This document shows positions 1-9,354 of a DNA stretch of 64,000 nucleotides, in pieces. The position numbers and the translations under genes are program-made. The stretch is from Saliniradius amylolyticus (lineage in GTDB: Bacteria; Pseudomonadota; Gammaproteobacteria; Enterobacterales; Alteromonadaceae): the NCBI RefSeq assembly GCF_003143555.1, contig NZ_CP029347.1:2852001-2916000 (forward strand), written 5' to 3'. Each line of letters begins with the position of its first letter. Position 1 is the stretch's first letter. The notes under the pieces were generated by a model that did not search any database, was not told the DNA's origin, and worked only from the letters and a program-made list of their open reading frames with translations.

Positions 1-1319
1 TCCTGTTCGAGGTAACGCTGAATAATATGGCCGGAGAAAGTGTCGTCGGTCACATGTTTTTGCATCTCCCTGAGCAACGCCACCGCCTTTTCCCGGTGCC
101 CGGTTTCATGCCAAAGCTTAGCCAGATCCAGGTTTTCCTCAAAGGCGGTATTGGACTCTGGCCGATGAATCTGCTCCAGTTTTTTCTCTGCACCTTTCTT
201 ATCGCCCCGGCTTACCATTAGTCTCGCCTCTAACACCAGCAGTTGGTTGATAAACTCTTCGCCTGGGTAACTCTTTTGCAATTGATAAAGGTGGCGCTCG
301 GCCGTTCGGTTCAGTTGATGGCTTTGTTCTTCGTCACTGGCTCCGGACAAATCAATCCCTGAACGCAGCATATTCAGGGTCAACTGGGGCGAATCATGGA
401 TGGAGTTTTTAGCAAACCTGGCCATGTGTGTGGTAGCTACATACTGGCCCTCACGATCGTGATTCAGCCTGGCCAGGTCCCAGGCCCGCCGGTTACGTTC
501 GATGTTGCGAGGTGACAGCTTTACCGCGGCCTGAATTTCTTCATAAGCGCGCGGGTAGTCGCCCTCATCCACATAATAGTTAGCCAGAAGGTCGTGCACA
601 CTGCAGCAGGTATCTTTACGTTTCTTCAGCGCGGCGACGTTTGCTTCGGCCTCTTCGATCTTGCCCTGCTTCAATAAACAATGCGTGAGACCAATATGCA
701 CCCAACCAAAATTTACCGACTTCAAAAGTGTTCGATAATAAGCCTCGGCGTCCTTGTATTCCCCCAGCTGACATAAGCAATCGCCGATCAGACGATTTAG
801 CTTTGCCTGATAGGCCTTAAACTGCTCGTCTTTAAGGTAGCGCTCAGCGTAGTAGATGGCTCGCGAATACTCGCCCTTATCGGAGCAATAAAAGGGGTTA
901 AAAAGCTTTCGTCGGGTGTTTAAAATACGTCCCAGGCGTTTTTCTATCTTGCGCAAATCCAGCGGTTTCGACCAAAAGTCATCAGGCTGCATCTCTACTA
1001 CGCTGTGTACCAACGTATTGTCCGTGTCGGCGCTGAGGAATATTACGCAGGTGGACTTTTTCACAAAGCCTTTAAATTTCAACTCTTCCAACAGATGAAA
1101 GCCATCCTTGTCGGCATTCAGGTCGAACGAAATCAATACCAATTCGAAATCCCGCTGACGAAACTCAGAGATCGCCTGGTGGGCGCGATCTGCCCCCCGA
1201 ATATAGGGCACGCCGATTCGATACAAGGTGTTTTTTAATGAGTCACGCACCAGCGCCTGCTGATCAATAATGATGGCACTGAGCTGGTCGACGGACTTAG
1301 GCTTGGGAATTTCGAACAT
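1..1319 (-). CDS. Response regulator with TPR repeats, 3' end outside window
   Basis: The frame runs on the minus strand from an ATG at 1319 to the window edge with no stop, so about 439 codons are visible and the C-terminus is missing. Residues 14-130 form a CheY-like receiver. The rest is a helical tetratricopeptide-repeat array, with paired helices such as those around AQAKLNRLIGDCL and YPRAYEEIQAAVKL. The receiver looks degenerate. The usual acidic pair near residue 19 reads Asp-Gln, and where related regulators have DxNLxxxKDG this protein has SFDLNADKDG, placing Ser at the expected phosphoacceptor position. The conserved Lys-Pro (WSKPLD) is kept. It is likely a cytoplasmic signalling or scaffold protein that may work without phosphorylation. 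The alignment was made by eye, so the missing acceptor is an inference. Confidence 0.8.
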   Translation of the reverse strand, partial: MFEIPKPKSVDQLSAIIIDQQALVRDSLKNTLYRIGVPYIRGADRAHQAISEFRQRDFELVLISFDLNADKDGFHLLEELKFKGFVKKSTCVIFLSADTDNTLVHSVVEMQPDDFWSKPLDLRKIEKRLGRILNTRRKLFNPFYCSDKGEYSRAIYYAERYLKDEQFKAYQAKLNRLIGDCLCQLGEYKDAEAYYRTLLKSVNFGWVHIGLTHCLLKQGKIEEAEANVAALKKRKDTCCSVHDLLANYYVDEGDYPRAYEEIQAAVKLSPRNIERNRRAWDLARLNHDREGQYVATTHMARFAKNSIHDSPQLTLNMLRSGIDLSGASDEEQSHQLNRTAERHLYQLQKSYPGEEFINQLLVLEARLMVSRGDKKGAEKKLEQIHRPESNTAFEENLDLAKLWHETGHREKAVALLREMQKHVTDDTFSGHIIQRYLEQ

Positions 1320-1501
1320 AGGGCTTTAAGTTTACTACAAGTCTTGGCAACAGCAACGCAGCAAGAGTCCTTTAACCTGAATACCATATTATATCGTCTA
1401 AATATTCGGCGCGTTATCCATAAAACAAGACTAAGTGACTATCTTTTGTGGGCCATTTTTCACTAAAGTACTTCAACAGTAAGATAATACAGGATCATCG
1501 T

Positions 1502-4174
1502 ATGCAGGCGATCAAACGCAGTTTATTGACGCTCTCATTACTGGGCATCAGTGCCCTGAGCCATGGCGCCCCCTCCGGAGTAGAGCGTATCTCCCCAGAA
1601 GGTCACTATCAGCCAGAAACCCCCAGGGTTGAAACGAAGCTTGGATACCCTATCGGCAGTCGAATCTCCTCACCGGAGCAGGTACACCAATATTTCCAGG
1701 CATTGCAAGCCGCTCACCCTGAGCGCATTCAACTGATCCAATACGGCCAAAGCTGGGAAGGACGACCACTGTATGTGGCTGTGCTATCCAGTGCGGAGAA
1801 TCTGGCAAAGCTCGATGACTATAAAACAGGCATGCAGGCGCTGGCGGACCCGCGTCAGACGTCTGAATCTGAAGCCAGACGGCTAATGAAAGAACTGCCT
1901 GCCAGCGTCTGGCTATCCTACGGCGTGCACGGCAATGAAATATCTTCGCCGGAGGCGGCGATGATGACGGCTTACCATCTGCTGGGCGATACAAGCGATA
2001 AAACACAGCAATGGCTGGACAATACCCTAGTTTTTATCGTCCCCAGTCAGAACCCCGACGGCCGGGCCCGTTTTGTCAGTCGCTATTATATGACCACAGG
2101 GCTGGAGCATTCTGCCGACCGTCGCAGCGCCGAGCATAACGAACCCTGGCCCAAAGGGCGCACCAACCACTATCTGTTTGATTTGAACCGTGACTGGATT
2201 TCCCTGACTCAACCGGAGATCCGCTCTCAGGCCAGAGCGTTCCTTGACTATTATCCGCTGGTGTTTGTAGACCTGCATGAGATGAGTGGTGACTCCAGCT
2301 ACTACTTCACTCCCGAGGCCCGGCCCTATAACCCCCTGATTGCCGATCCTCAGCGCGAAACCCTGGACTGGATTGGCCGCAATAACGGCAAGTGGTTCGA
2401 CGCCAAGGGCTTTGACTTCTTCACCCGCGAGATTTACGACGCCTTCTACCCCGGCTATGGAGCCAGCTGGCCGTTGTACCATGGCTCGGTTGCCATGACC
2501 TACGAAATGGCTTCGGCCCGGGGTCATCAATTCAGACAAAAAGACGGCGATCTGCTGACCTACGCCGACGGTGTCGAACGTCACTTTATTGCCTCACTAT
2601 CCACCATCGAGACCGTGTCACAAAAGCGCACACCGCTGCTGGAAAAGTTCTGGCAATATCGACAGCAGTCTATTGAGGCAGGTGAGGACAGCGACCAGCG
2701 CAGCCTGATTTTACCTGCCCAGGATGATCCAGCTGCGGCCCGCAAACTGGCCTCTCTGTTGGTAGAACAGGGCATTGAGGTAGAGCAAGCTACTCAGGAG
2801 TTCGAGTTTTGTGGCGAGGACTACGCCGAGGGAGCCTATGTCATCGATTTGGCCCAGCCGACCCACCGACTGATTCGCACCCTGACCGATAAGCAGATCG
2901 ACATGGCCGATGACTTTCTGGACAAACAACGTCAGCGCCGCCACAACAACCTGCCGGATCAGATTTACGATGTCACCGGTTGGTCACTGCCACAGATGTT
3001 TAATCTGCAAATGGATTACTGTGATGATGCCCCGGATATGGCTCGCCAGACAGTCACCGAAGGTCGTATTCAGCCTGGCAAAATCATCAATCCCAACGCT
3101 TCGGTGGCCTTTTTGGTGCGTTGGGGCGATATGAACGCCGGACGCTTCCTGACAGCCGCATTGCGCCAGGGGCTTTCGGTTAAGCAGAGCGAGGAGGCCT
3201 TCCGCCACGATAAAGCCGGTAAGTTCGCCGGCGGCTCACTGATTCTGACCCTGGCCGATAATCCTCGGGAGGATCTGTTAGACAGATTACAGACACTGGT
3301 GCAGCAAACCGGTGCGACCCTTCACGGGGTTAACAGTAGTTGGGTCGTTGAAGGTCCCAGCTTCGGGTCACCGAGGGTCCATTCATTGTATGCGCCTACT
3401 ATTGCCATGGCCTGGGATCAGCCTGTGGCGCAATATAACGCCGGTAATACGCGCTTTGTCATCGAGCGGCAGATGGGCTACCCGGTGATGGCCATCCGCA
3501 CCCAACACCTGGTCAGCGACAAGCTGGATGGACTGGATGTGCTGATTTTACCCGAGACTCGCGGTAGCTACGACGAGGTCTTTGACGAGAAAGTTGTCGA
3601 AAAAATTCAGCGCTGGGTTAAAGGCGGCGGTGTGTTATTAACTCTGGGCAATGCCTCGGGCTGGGCAGCAAAAGCCGGACTGTTGGACACCAAGATAGAA
3701 CGTGCCATTCCTGAAGAGGGCGTTGAAAAGCCAGCCGAGGAAAACGTCGTAAACGGCATTGCCATCGACTCCAAACGCGCCATGCTGGAGGAGATCCGTG
3801 CGCATCACGCCGATCCTTCATGGGTGTCTGGCGCGCTGGTGAATGCCGAGGTGGACCCGGGTCACTGGCTGAGCGCCGGTGTTAAGTCTCAGGTCACCAG
3901 CGTGTTTAACGGCAACACCATTTTGGCCCCTATCGACATCGATAAAGGCCGCAATATCGCCTGGTTTTCCGGTAAAGAGAACTTGATCGCCAGCGGCTTT
4001 TTATGGGACGAGTCCAAACAACAACTGCCCTACAAACCCCTGCTGGTATGGCAACCTGCGGGCGACGGGATGATCATCAGTTTTACCCAGGTGCCCACCT
4101 ACCGCGCCCAGGTGGATGGGCTGAATGTATTGCTGATGAATGCCCTGTTTCTGGCCCCGGCTGTGACACAGTAG
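1502..4174 (+). CDS. M14-family zinc carboxypeptidase, secreted
   Basis: An 890-residue protein starting at the ATG at 1502. An in-frame start at 1448 would bury the signal peptide, and CAGGA lies 7 bases before 1502. The N-terminus MQAIKRSLLTLSLLGISALSHGA is an export signal, so the product is periplasmic or secreted. The zinc site of M14 peptidases is visible: the HxxE motif in YGVHGNEISSPE (His143, Glu146) and the third ligand in FVDLHEMSG (His259). The YEMAS segment further on is in the region of the catalytic Glu. Residues from about 640 (VLILPETRGSYDE, WVKGGGVLLTLGN) look like a glutamine-amidotransferase-like fold seen at the C-terminus of large bacterial M14 proteins. It probably trims peptides for nutrition. 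The exact substrate cannot be told. Confidence 0.88.
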   Translation: MQAIKRSLLTLSLLGISALSHGAPSGVERISPEGHYQPETPRVETKLGYPIGSRISSPEQVHQYFQALQAAHPERIQLIQYGQSWEGRPLYVAVLSSAENLAKLDDYKTGMQALADPRQTSESEARRLMKELPASVWLSYGVHGNEISSPEAAMMTAYHLLGDTSDKTQQWLDNTLVFIVPSQNPDGRARFVSRYYMTTGLEHSADRRSAEHNEPWPKGRTNHYLFDLNRDWISLTQPEIRSQARAFLDYYPLVFVDLHEMSGDSSYYFTPEARPYNPLIADPQRETLDWIGRNNGKWFDAKGFDFFTREIYDAFYPGYGASWPLYHGSVAMTYEMASARGHQFRQKDGDLLTYADGVERHFIASLSTIETVSQKRTPLLEKFWQYRQQSIEAGEDSDQRSLILPAQDDPAAARKLASLLVEQGIEVEQATQEFEFCGEDYAEGAYVIDLAQPTHRLIRTLTDKQIDMADDFLDKQRQRRHNNLPDQIYDVTGWSLPQMFNLQMDYCDDAPDMARQTVTEGRIQPGKIINPNASVAFLVRWGDMNAGRFLTAALRQGLSVKQSEEAFRHDKAGKFAGGSLILTLADNPREDLLDRLQTLVQQTGATLHGVNSSWVVEGPSFGSPRVHSLYAPTIAMAWDQPVAQYNAGNTRFVIERQMGYPVMAIRTQHLVSDKLDGLDVLILPETRGSYDEVFDEKVVEKIQRWVKGGGVLLTLGNASGWAAKAGLLDTKIERAIPEEGVEKPAEENVVNGIAIDSKRAMLEEIRAHHADPSWVSGALVNAEVDPGHWLSAGVKSQVTSVFNGNTILAPIDIDKGRNIAWFSGKENLIASGFLWDESKQQLPYKPLLVWQPAGDGMIISFTQVPTYRAQVDGLNVLLMNALFLAPAVTQ

Positions 4175-4180
4175 CAAAAA

Positions 4181-4209
4181 GGCCTGTTCCCATTCTGTGA
4201 GAACAGGCC
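4181..4209. repeat. Inverted repeat after the M14 peptidase gene
   Basis: Perfect 9-bp arms GGCCTGTTC and GAACAGGCC with an 11-base loop begin 7 bases after the stop codon. There is no T run on the plus side. The A run at 4176-4180 would give a U tract only to minus-strand transcripts, so it may end transcription poorly in the gene's own direction. Confidence 0.6.
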
Positions 4210-4316
4210 GTCACCCATCTTGCAAAACCTTTTCGCTCGGTGCTTTAAGGCACTGGTTTGCAAAAATTCAACTATAATTATTGAGCGAATCCACGCGTCC
4301 AACCGGGAGGCGTTTT

Positions 4317-4796
4317 ATGTCTATGACCCCACGCATTAACGAATACCTGAACGAGCATCATATTGCTTATCAGACCCGCTCACACCAACACAGCCACAGT
4401 TCGGTGGGCACAGCGATTACGGCAGAAATCGACTTTACTCAGGTCGCTAAGGCCGTGGTACTGGAAGATCATGAGGGCCGTAAACTCATGGCAGTGCTGC
4501 CTACCAACCGCAAGATTAACATAGCCCGGCTCAGAGATGAGTTACACAGGGACTTCCACCTGCTGCACGAGCAGGATGTGTACAAGCTGTTTCGGGACTG
4601 TGATCTGGGTGCGATTCCGCCCATAGCTCAGGCCTATAACATGGACTGCATCTACGACGATGCACTGATGGACCAGGATGAGATCTATCTGGAAGCCGGC
4701 GACCATGAAACGCTGATCAAGATGGATCGTGACAGCTTCCGGCAACTGATGGAAGGCGCTCATCACGCCAGCTTCAGTTACGAATATATGCACTAG
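4317..4796 (+). CDS. YbaK/EbsC-type aminoacyl-tRNA deacylase domain protein
   Basis: A 159-residue protein. The start at 4317 is chosen over an upstream in-frame start at 4281 because GGGAGG (4305-4310) sits just before it. The YbaK/ProRS-editing fold is recognisable: VGTAITAEI, the conserved Lys in QVAKAVVLED near residue 46, and the GAIPPIAQAY segment near residue 100. Members hydrolyse mischarged aminoacyl-tRNAs such as Cys-tRNA(Pro) or Ala-tRNA(Pro) in the cytoplasm. It stands alone between the M14 gene and a convergent helicase gene. A TATAAT at 4273-4278 is a possible -10 element without a good -35. Which amino acid it edits cannot be judged from the sequence. Confidence 0.82.
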   Translation: MSMTPRINEYLNEHHIAYQTRSHQHSHSSVGTAITAEIDFTQVAKAVVLEDHEGRKLMAVLPTNRKINIARLRDELHRDFHLLHEQDVYKLFRDCDLGAIPPIAQAYNMDCIYDDALMDQDEIYLEAGDHETLIKMDRDSFRQLMEGAHHASFSYEYMH

Positions 4797-4809
4797 CCCA
4801 GTGGTAATT

Positions 4810-4834
4810 AAAACGGGGGCTCGGCCCCCGTTTT
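4810..4834. terminator. Bidirectional Rho-independent terminator
   Basis: An 11-bp perfect stem AAAACGGGGGC / GCCCCCGTTTT with a TCG loop sits between two convergent genes. It has A runs on one side and T runs on the other, so it can end both the deacylase transcript (plus) and the helicase transcript (minus). Confidence 0.92.
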
Positions 4835-4854
4835 CTTATCCAACCGATGGTGCC

Positions 4855-7185
4855 TTACTTAATATCCACCACCTTACTGGCTTTTTGGTAACGAATGCGC
4901 CAACCAGACCAGGCCGGCAGTTCCCAGCGCTTGGGCGGATCTTTGCGCTGCCCACTGTGATAATGTAAGGTCAGACGCTTGGCTCCGGGCTGATAGTCCA
5001 CCGTCATCAACAGTGATGGCAAGGTCACTTGCTGAGGGTAGGTGTCCAGAAAGTCTGCCAATTCCCACTCCGGGATACCGTCGAAGGCAAGATCATGCGC
5101 TTCGATAAGTGCCAAATCGTCGAGACTTTCCACCCCCAGAGTCACTAATCGTTTATGGATGTGCTCACTGGGCGTCGGAATAACAGCCTTCTCGCCCTTA
5201 AGCTGACAATAGAGCCCGTAAGCATTGATGTGTTCGTCCAACTGTGGATAGACACCGGCAAACAACGCCTGTCGGCCAATCAGTTCGGTTAAGGCGGCCA
5301 ACAGGGTTTTCCCACTGGCCGTCACCTCGCGCCGCATAATTTCGACGCCGGCATAGTTTTGCACCTCAAGCTGAACAATCTTCTGACCCTGAATGCGCGG
5401 CTCCCGATACTCTCGCTCTCCCAGTCCGACCCGCGCCAGCTCCTGATGCCCAACCGGCATCGCCACGGTGGCAAAGGTCTTGCTGTCTTTTACCGCCCTG
5501 CCAGCTAATGAAAAGCTATCCAGCACCACAATGGCTTCGCTCTGCTCATCCACTATGGACGCATCCCCCAGAACCACCTCGATATCGCCATTACCAAAAG
5601 CACCGCGACGGTTACGCCGCTTCACAAAGCCCGACGTTGGGCTCGCCTTAAGAGTCGTGGCCACTAACTCAGAGCGGTCAAATGTTTCGCTTTCCTCCAG
5701 TGACGGCAAGCCAAAGATGCTTCTCAACGCCTGACTGTATCGCCTTGCTTCCCGCCACTGGGCTTGATCGTAGGTTAGCGGCAAGGATTGAGGCTCACGC
5801 AGCCAGCGTACCAGCAAACTGGCATCACACAGGGGGTTCACCTGTTCAGTCAGTTTCTCCCAATCGGCTCCCATAGGCACCGAATACGTCTTGCCACCAG
5901 CGGCAATTACCGCCGCAATATCGGCCATCGCTTGCTTAAGGGCGCTGGTAGGCATCCTGACCAACAGGTGGCTAAGAGTCATTGCCACCGGTAACGGATG
6001 CAGTGCCCGTCCATGCGCCGTTACCACTCGCTGCTGGTCGATAGCGTCCAGTTCTTGCAATAGAGTCAGTGCCCGTTGCAGCGCCTTTTCGTCGGGTGGG
6101 GATAACAGTGGCAACACCGTTACATCCTCACCGCAGCACGCTGCGGATAACACAAAGTCTTCCAATGACTCGCGCTGCAGCTGCACCGGCGTGGTGGCAT
6201 TTAACGGGGCATGCTGGCCATAAAGGCGAATGCAGAGCCCGGCACTGGTGCGCCCGGCCCGTCCGGCCCGCTGAGCGGCGGCATCCATCGCGATGGGGTC
6301 CAATCCCAGCACCATACGCCCACCTCTTAGGTGAGTGCGTCTCTCCAGTCCTGAGTCGATCACGACTCCTACGTTGGGAATAGTCAGGGAGGTTTCCGCC
6401 ACATTGGTGGTAAAGATCACCCTCTGCCTTGGCTGTTTATTCAGAGCCTGTGACTGAGTCTGCTCATCGCTGCCGGCATGCAGTCCCAGACACAAAACCG
6501 GTAATGTCTGACAGGCCTCCATGGCCTCGCGGATCTCCTTCTTGCCCGGCAAAAACACCAGGATATCCTTATCACTCTCATTCAACGCCTGCTCTATGAC
6601 CCCTTTAACCCGCTGACTCAACTGACGAGTCGTAGGCATCTGCCGCAGGTCACCGGACTGATGGCGAATCGTCACCGGATAAGTGCGCCCTTCGGCGTGC
6701 AGCGTCTGGCCACCAACAAACCGGGCTATTTTCTCCGATTCAATCGTGGCCGACGTGAGCAGCAATCGATGCTGCTGGCGTTTCTTCAGCAGCGCCAACA
6801 ACAGGTCCGTATCCCAGCGCCGCTCGTGGAATTCATCCAGCATCACCACCGCATAACCGGCCAGGCCATCTTCACTCAACCAGCGCAAAGCCACCCCGGG
6901 CGTTACAAAAACAACCTGAGAAGCTTTACTGACCCGGGACTCAAACCGAATGGCATAGCCGACAGACTCACCGGGCTGTTCATCACGCTGCCTGGCCAGG
7001 TAACGGGCCAGAGCCACGCAGGCGATACGTCTGGGCTCGACCACCAAGACTTTGCCCTGTTCACTGGCCCACAGAGGTAAGCGGGTCGATTTACCTGAGC
7101 CCGTCTCGGCGGTCACCACCAGATCGTGTGTTCGTAGTTGTTGACGAAACTGTGAGGCAAGCTCATCAATGGGCAGTGAAGGCAT
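4855..7185 (-). CDS. DEAH-type ATP-dependent RNA helicase, HrpB-like
   Basis: A 776-residue SF2 helicase. Motif I is ETGSGKST (residues 27-34), motif Ia is EPRR near 50, motif II is DEFH (117-120), motif III is SAT (LLTSATIES), and motif VI is QRAGRAGRT. DEFH with a Phe at the third position is the HrpB form of the DEAH box. The N-terminal two thirds match HrpB in order and spacing. The C-terminal 250 residues (ending WELPAWSGWRIRYQK) do not look like the E. coli HrpB tail I remember, so this may be a sister subfamily. It would remodel RNA or ribonucleoprotein in the cytoplasm. It forms a single-gene unit ending at the shared terminator. Confidence 0.85.
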   Translation of the reverse strand: MPSLPIDELASQFRQQLRTHDLVVTAETGSGKSTRLPLWASEQGKVLVVEPRRIACVALARYLARQRDEQPGESVGYAIRFESRVSKASQVVFVTPGVALRWLSEDGLAGYAVVMLDEFHERRWDTDLLLALLKKRQQHRLLLTSATIESEKIARFVGGQTLHAEGRTYPVTIRHQSGDLRQMPTTRQLSQRVKGVIEQALNESDKDILVFLPGKKEIREAMEACQTLPVLCLGLHAGSDEQTQSQALNKQPRQRVIFTTNVAETSLTIPNVGVVIDSGLERRTHLRGGRMVLGLDPIAMDAAAQRAGRAGRTSAGLCIRLYGQHAPLNATTPVQLQRESLEDFVLSAACCGEDVTVLPLLSPPDEKALQRALTLLQELDAIDQQRVVTAHGRALHPLPVAMTLSHLLVRMPTSALKQAMADIAAVIAAGGKTYSVPMGADWEKLTEQVNPLCDASLLVRWLREPQSLPLTYDQAQWREARRYSQALRSIFGLPSLEESETFDRSELVATTLKASPTSGFVKRRNRRGAFGNGDIEVVLGDASIVDEQSEAIVVLDSFSLAGRAVKDSKTFATVAMPVGHQELARVGLGEREYREPRIQGQKIVQLEVQNYAGVEIMRREVTASGKTLLAALTELIGRQALFAGVYPQLDEHINAYGLYCQLKGEKAVIPTPSEHIHKRLVTLGVESLDDLALIEAHDLAFDGIPEWELADFLDTYPQQVTLPSLLMTVDYQPGAKRLTLHYHSGQRKDPPKRWELPAWSGWRIRYQKASKVVDIK

Positions 7186-7280
7186 AATGCGGAATGTGAC
7201 GGTTAGAACGAAAGGGCAAGATGGTAACCTGCCCGGCCGAAGCTGTCACACAAGCAAGTAATACGACTATAACGACAGAC

Positions 7281-7308
7281 CGCCGGTAAGAAACGACACC
7301 TACCGGCG
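7281..7308. repeat. Inverted repeat between helicase and host-attachment gene
   Basis: Arms CGCCGGTA and TACCGGCG (8 bp, perfect) enclose a 12-base loop, 20 bases past the stop of the host-attachment-family gene. No T run follows on the minus strand, so it is either a weak terminator or an mRNA 3'-end stabiliser. Confidence 0.5.
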
Positions 7309-7328
7309 ATTCCCTGATATGCGGTGAA

Positions 7329-7784
7329 TCAGAAGCCTGCCACCTCTGGTACGTTGTTGCCAGGCAGGTGTTTACGGATATCTGCTTCTGAGTGAAGAGT
7401 CAGGTTTTTATCCACCTCAGCCGCAAGAACATGACTCACCTCGCTGTGATAGTTTTTGCGCAGCAGGCCTAAAAAGGACGGTGCGGCCATCACATATAAC
7501 TTGTGATAGTGCTTTTCCATGCGCGCTTTGTAGAGCCGCTCTGCAACGTGTTTCGCAAACTTTTCCATCTCATGTTCCTTGAACTCATGCTCTCCATCCA
7601 CGCCGTGCATTCCTCCCTGAGTGCCGTTCGTGGCGGCGCCTCCTCTGTCGGTGACCAACCCTTGTTCGGAGAGTCTCGCTTCAGGATTAGTCATTGCTTC
7701 CAATTCGATTAATTCGTCCCCTGGACGTTCGCGTGAAAAAATACGCGCGCGGCTGGCGTCGGCTGCGACAACCCAAGTGGTCAT
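7329..7784 (-). CDS. Host attachment family protein (bacterial eRF1-like domain)
   Basis: A 151-residue protein starting MTTWVVAADASRARIFS. The start at 7784 follows a good GAGGAGG site (7791-7797), and a longer frame back to 7910 is not supported. The N-terminal strand with ADASRARIF, the central HEMEKFAKHVAERL helix and the later YVMAAPSFLGLLRK segment are typical of the family annotated as 'protein required for attachment to host cells', which has an archaeal/eukaryotic release-factor-like (baeRF) fold. The biochemical role is not established. It is probably cytoplasmic, since no signal peptide is seen. It is monocistronic and divergent from the permease gene. Confidence 0.75.
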   Translation of the reverse strand: MTTWVVAADASRARIFSRERPGDELIELEAMTNPEARLSEQGLVTDRGGAATNGTQGGMHGVDGEHEFKEHEMEKFAKHVAERLYKARMEKHYHKLYVMAAPSFLGLLRKNYHSEVSHVLAAEVDKNLTLHSEADIRKHLPGNNVPEVAGF

Positions 7785-8117
7785 AGTGCCTCCTCGTTGA
7801 GAATAAATGTAAACCTCATAAAACCTGCAACTGCCGATAAAAGCAGCTACGTTCAAGTATAGTCGTTCACGACATAACTCCAGTGAGTCCGAATCACTGA
7901 AAGCGGCCACCCAGTACCAAGGCTGTGCACCAAAACTAATTTTTCAAGGTGGTTTTATTCATAGCAACGGTGGTGGACCTCTCGAGTGTGTTTCTCATCC
8001 CACGACACAAGCGAGATAGCTTGGATTGCAATCTTGCCAGCCACAGGAAACGATAAGAACCGCTAGTTTTAGCTTCGCTTAGCCTCTGTTAGGTTTTAAT
8101 AAGACTGGGAGGAATTA
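7785..8117. promoter_or_regulatory. Divergent intergenic region, host-attachment gene and permease
   Basis: The 333 bases hold no convincing gene. A weak frame extends the host-attachment gene upstream but lacks a ribosome site. The strand-specific elements seen are the GAGGAGG site of the minus-strand gene, a TATACT (complement of 7856-7861) that could be its -10 element, and GGGAGGAA at 8107-8114 before the permease. No operator is obvious. Confidence 0.5.
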
Positions 8118-9347
8118 ATGGAACACTTTACCAACCTTTGGCATCAGGCTGCGCTCACCAGCATAGGCTTTTTCTGGATGGCCCTGTGGGCGTTTATCCT
8201 AGGTTATATTGTCAGTAGTCTGATTCAGGTATTAGTCACTCGTGGTCGGATGCAGAAAGCGATGGGGAAAGATGGTCCCAAGAGCATGATGTTGGGGACT
8301 TTCTTTGGCTTTATATCAAGCTCCTGTAGCTTTTCAGCGCTATCCACGACCCGCGCCCTGTTTAAAAAAGGAGCTGGCCTGGCACCCTCCATGGCCTTTA
8401 TGCTGGCTTCCACAAATCTGGTCATTGAGCTTGGTATGGTGATCGCGGTATTCCTGGGCTGGCAGTTTGTTGTCGGTGAATATGTCGGCGGCATCATCCT
8501 GATTCTGGTGACCTGGTTGCTCATTAAGATTACTCGCCCCCGCCGCCTGGAAGCACAGGCGCGTGAACACCAAGCCGACAGTCATGAGCATGATCATAGC
8601 GGTGGTGACTCTGAGCAAAACTGGAAAACTAAGCTCACCAGTCGCGAGAGTTGGCAGCGGATCGGCCAGACCTATGTCATGGAGTGGCAAATGGTATGGA
8701 AAGACGTGTTGATTGGGTTTACCGTCGCCGGCATTATTTCGGCCATGGTCCCCGCCAGCTTCTTTCAGACTCTGTTTGTCGGCGCTGGCAGTGCTGATGC
8801 CGCTAACCCAGATTTTACCAGCGTGCTTGCACAGGTCATCGTAGGCCCTGTGGCCGCGTTTTTTACCTTTATCGGCTCCATGGGTAATATCCCGCTGGCG
8901 GCAGTGTTGTTTGGTCAGGGAGTGACCTTTGCCGGTGTCATGGCGTTTATTTTCTCGGATCTGGTTGTGTTACCGGTGCTACGTATTAATGCTCGCTACT
9001 ATGGCTGGAAAATGGCGCTTTACCTGCTTGCCATCATGCTGAGCGCGATCATCATCGCCGCACTGGCAATGCATTATGCTTTGGCATACCTGGGGATGCT
9101 GCCTGACTTCTCATCACTGGCGGCGCCGGGTCAACGCGACTTTTTCCAGGTGAATTATCAACTGGTTCTCAACGTCATCTTGCTGATTTTAAATGCAGGC
9201 TTGATGATACTCTGGTGGAGGGGTAAAGAGGACTCGGATCATGACCATGGCACAGCCTCCTTGTCAGATAAGATACTTTCTGTGCTGGTTGTAATCGCGG
9301 TGCTCTGGCTTGTGGGAGGCTTGTTCGTGCCAGTGATACCGGTCTGA
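8118..9347 (+). CDS. ArsP/DUF318-type permease with His-rich loop
   Basis: A 409-residue membrane protein with about eight hydrophobic helices. GGGAGGAA lies directly before the ATG. The signature SSSCSFSALSTTRALFKKGAG near residues 65-85 is the conserved core of the predicted permease family PF03773 (YraQ/ArsP). A cytoplasmic or periplasmic loop near residues 150-170 (HEHDHSGGD) is rich in His and Asp, and DHDHG recurs near residue 376. Characterised relatives export trivalent organoarsenicals or have been linked to metal efflux. The His clusters here favour metal ions, but this is inference. No ArsR-type regulator is adjacent. Confidence 0.8.
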   Translation: MEHFTNLWHQAALTSIGFFWMALWAFILGYIVSSLIQVLVTRGRMQKAMGKDGPKSMMLGTFFGFISSSCSFSALSTTRALFKKGAGLAPSMAFMLASTNLVIELGMVIAVFLGWQFVVGEYVGGIILILVTWLLIKITRPRRLEAQAREHQADSHEHDHSGGDSEQNWKTKLTSRESWQRIGQTYVMEWQMVWKDVLIGFTVAGIISAMVPASFFQTLFVGAGSADAANPDFTSVLAQVIVGPVAAFFTFIGSMGNIPLAAVLFGQGVTFAGVMAFIFSDLVVLPVLRINARYYGWKMALYLLAIMLSAIIIAALAMHYALAYLGMLPDFSSLAAPGQRDFFQVNYQLVLNVILLILNAGLMILWWRGKEDSDHDHGTASLSDKILSVLVVIAVLWLVGGLFVPVIPV

Positions 9348-9354
9348 ATGAAAA

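Noticed and set aside
4250-4280. Promoter before the deacylase gene (TATAAT at 4273)
   Set aside because: No matching -35 element is found at a usual distance, so it is noted only as a possible -10.
7785-7910. N-terminal extension of the host-attachment protein
   Set aside because: The extension has no ribosome site, while the inner ATG at 7784 follows a strong GAGGAGG.
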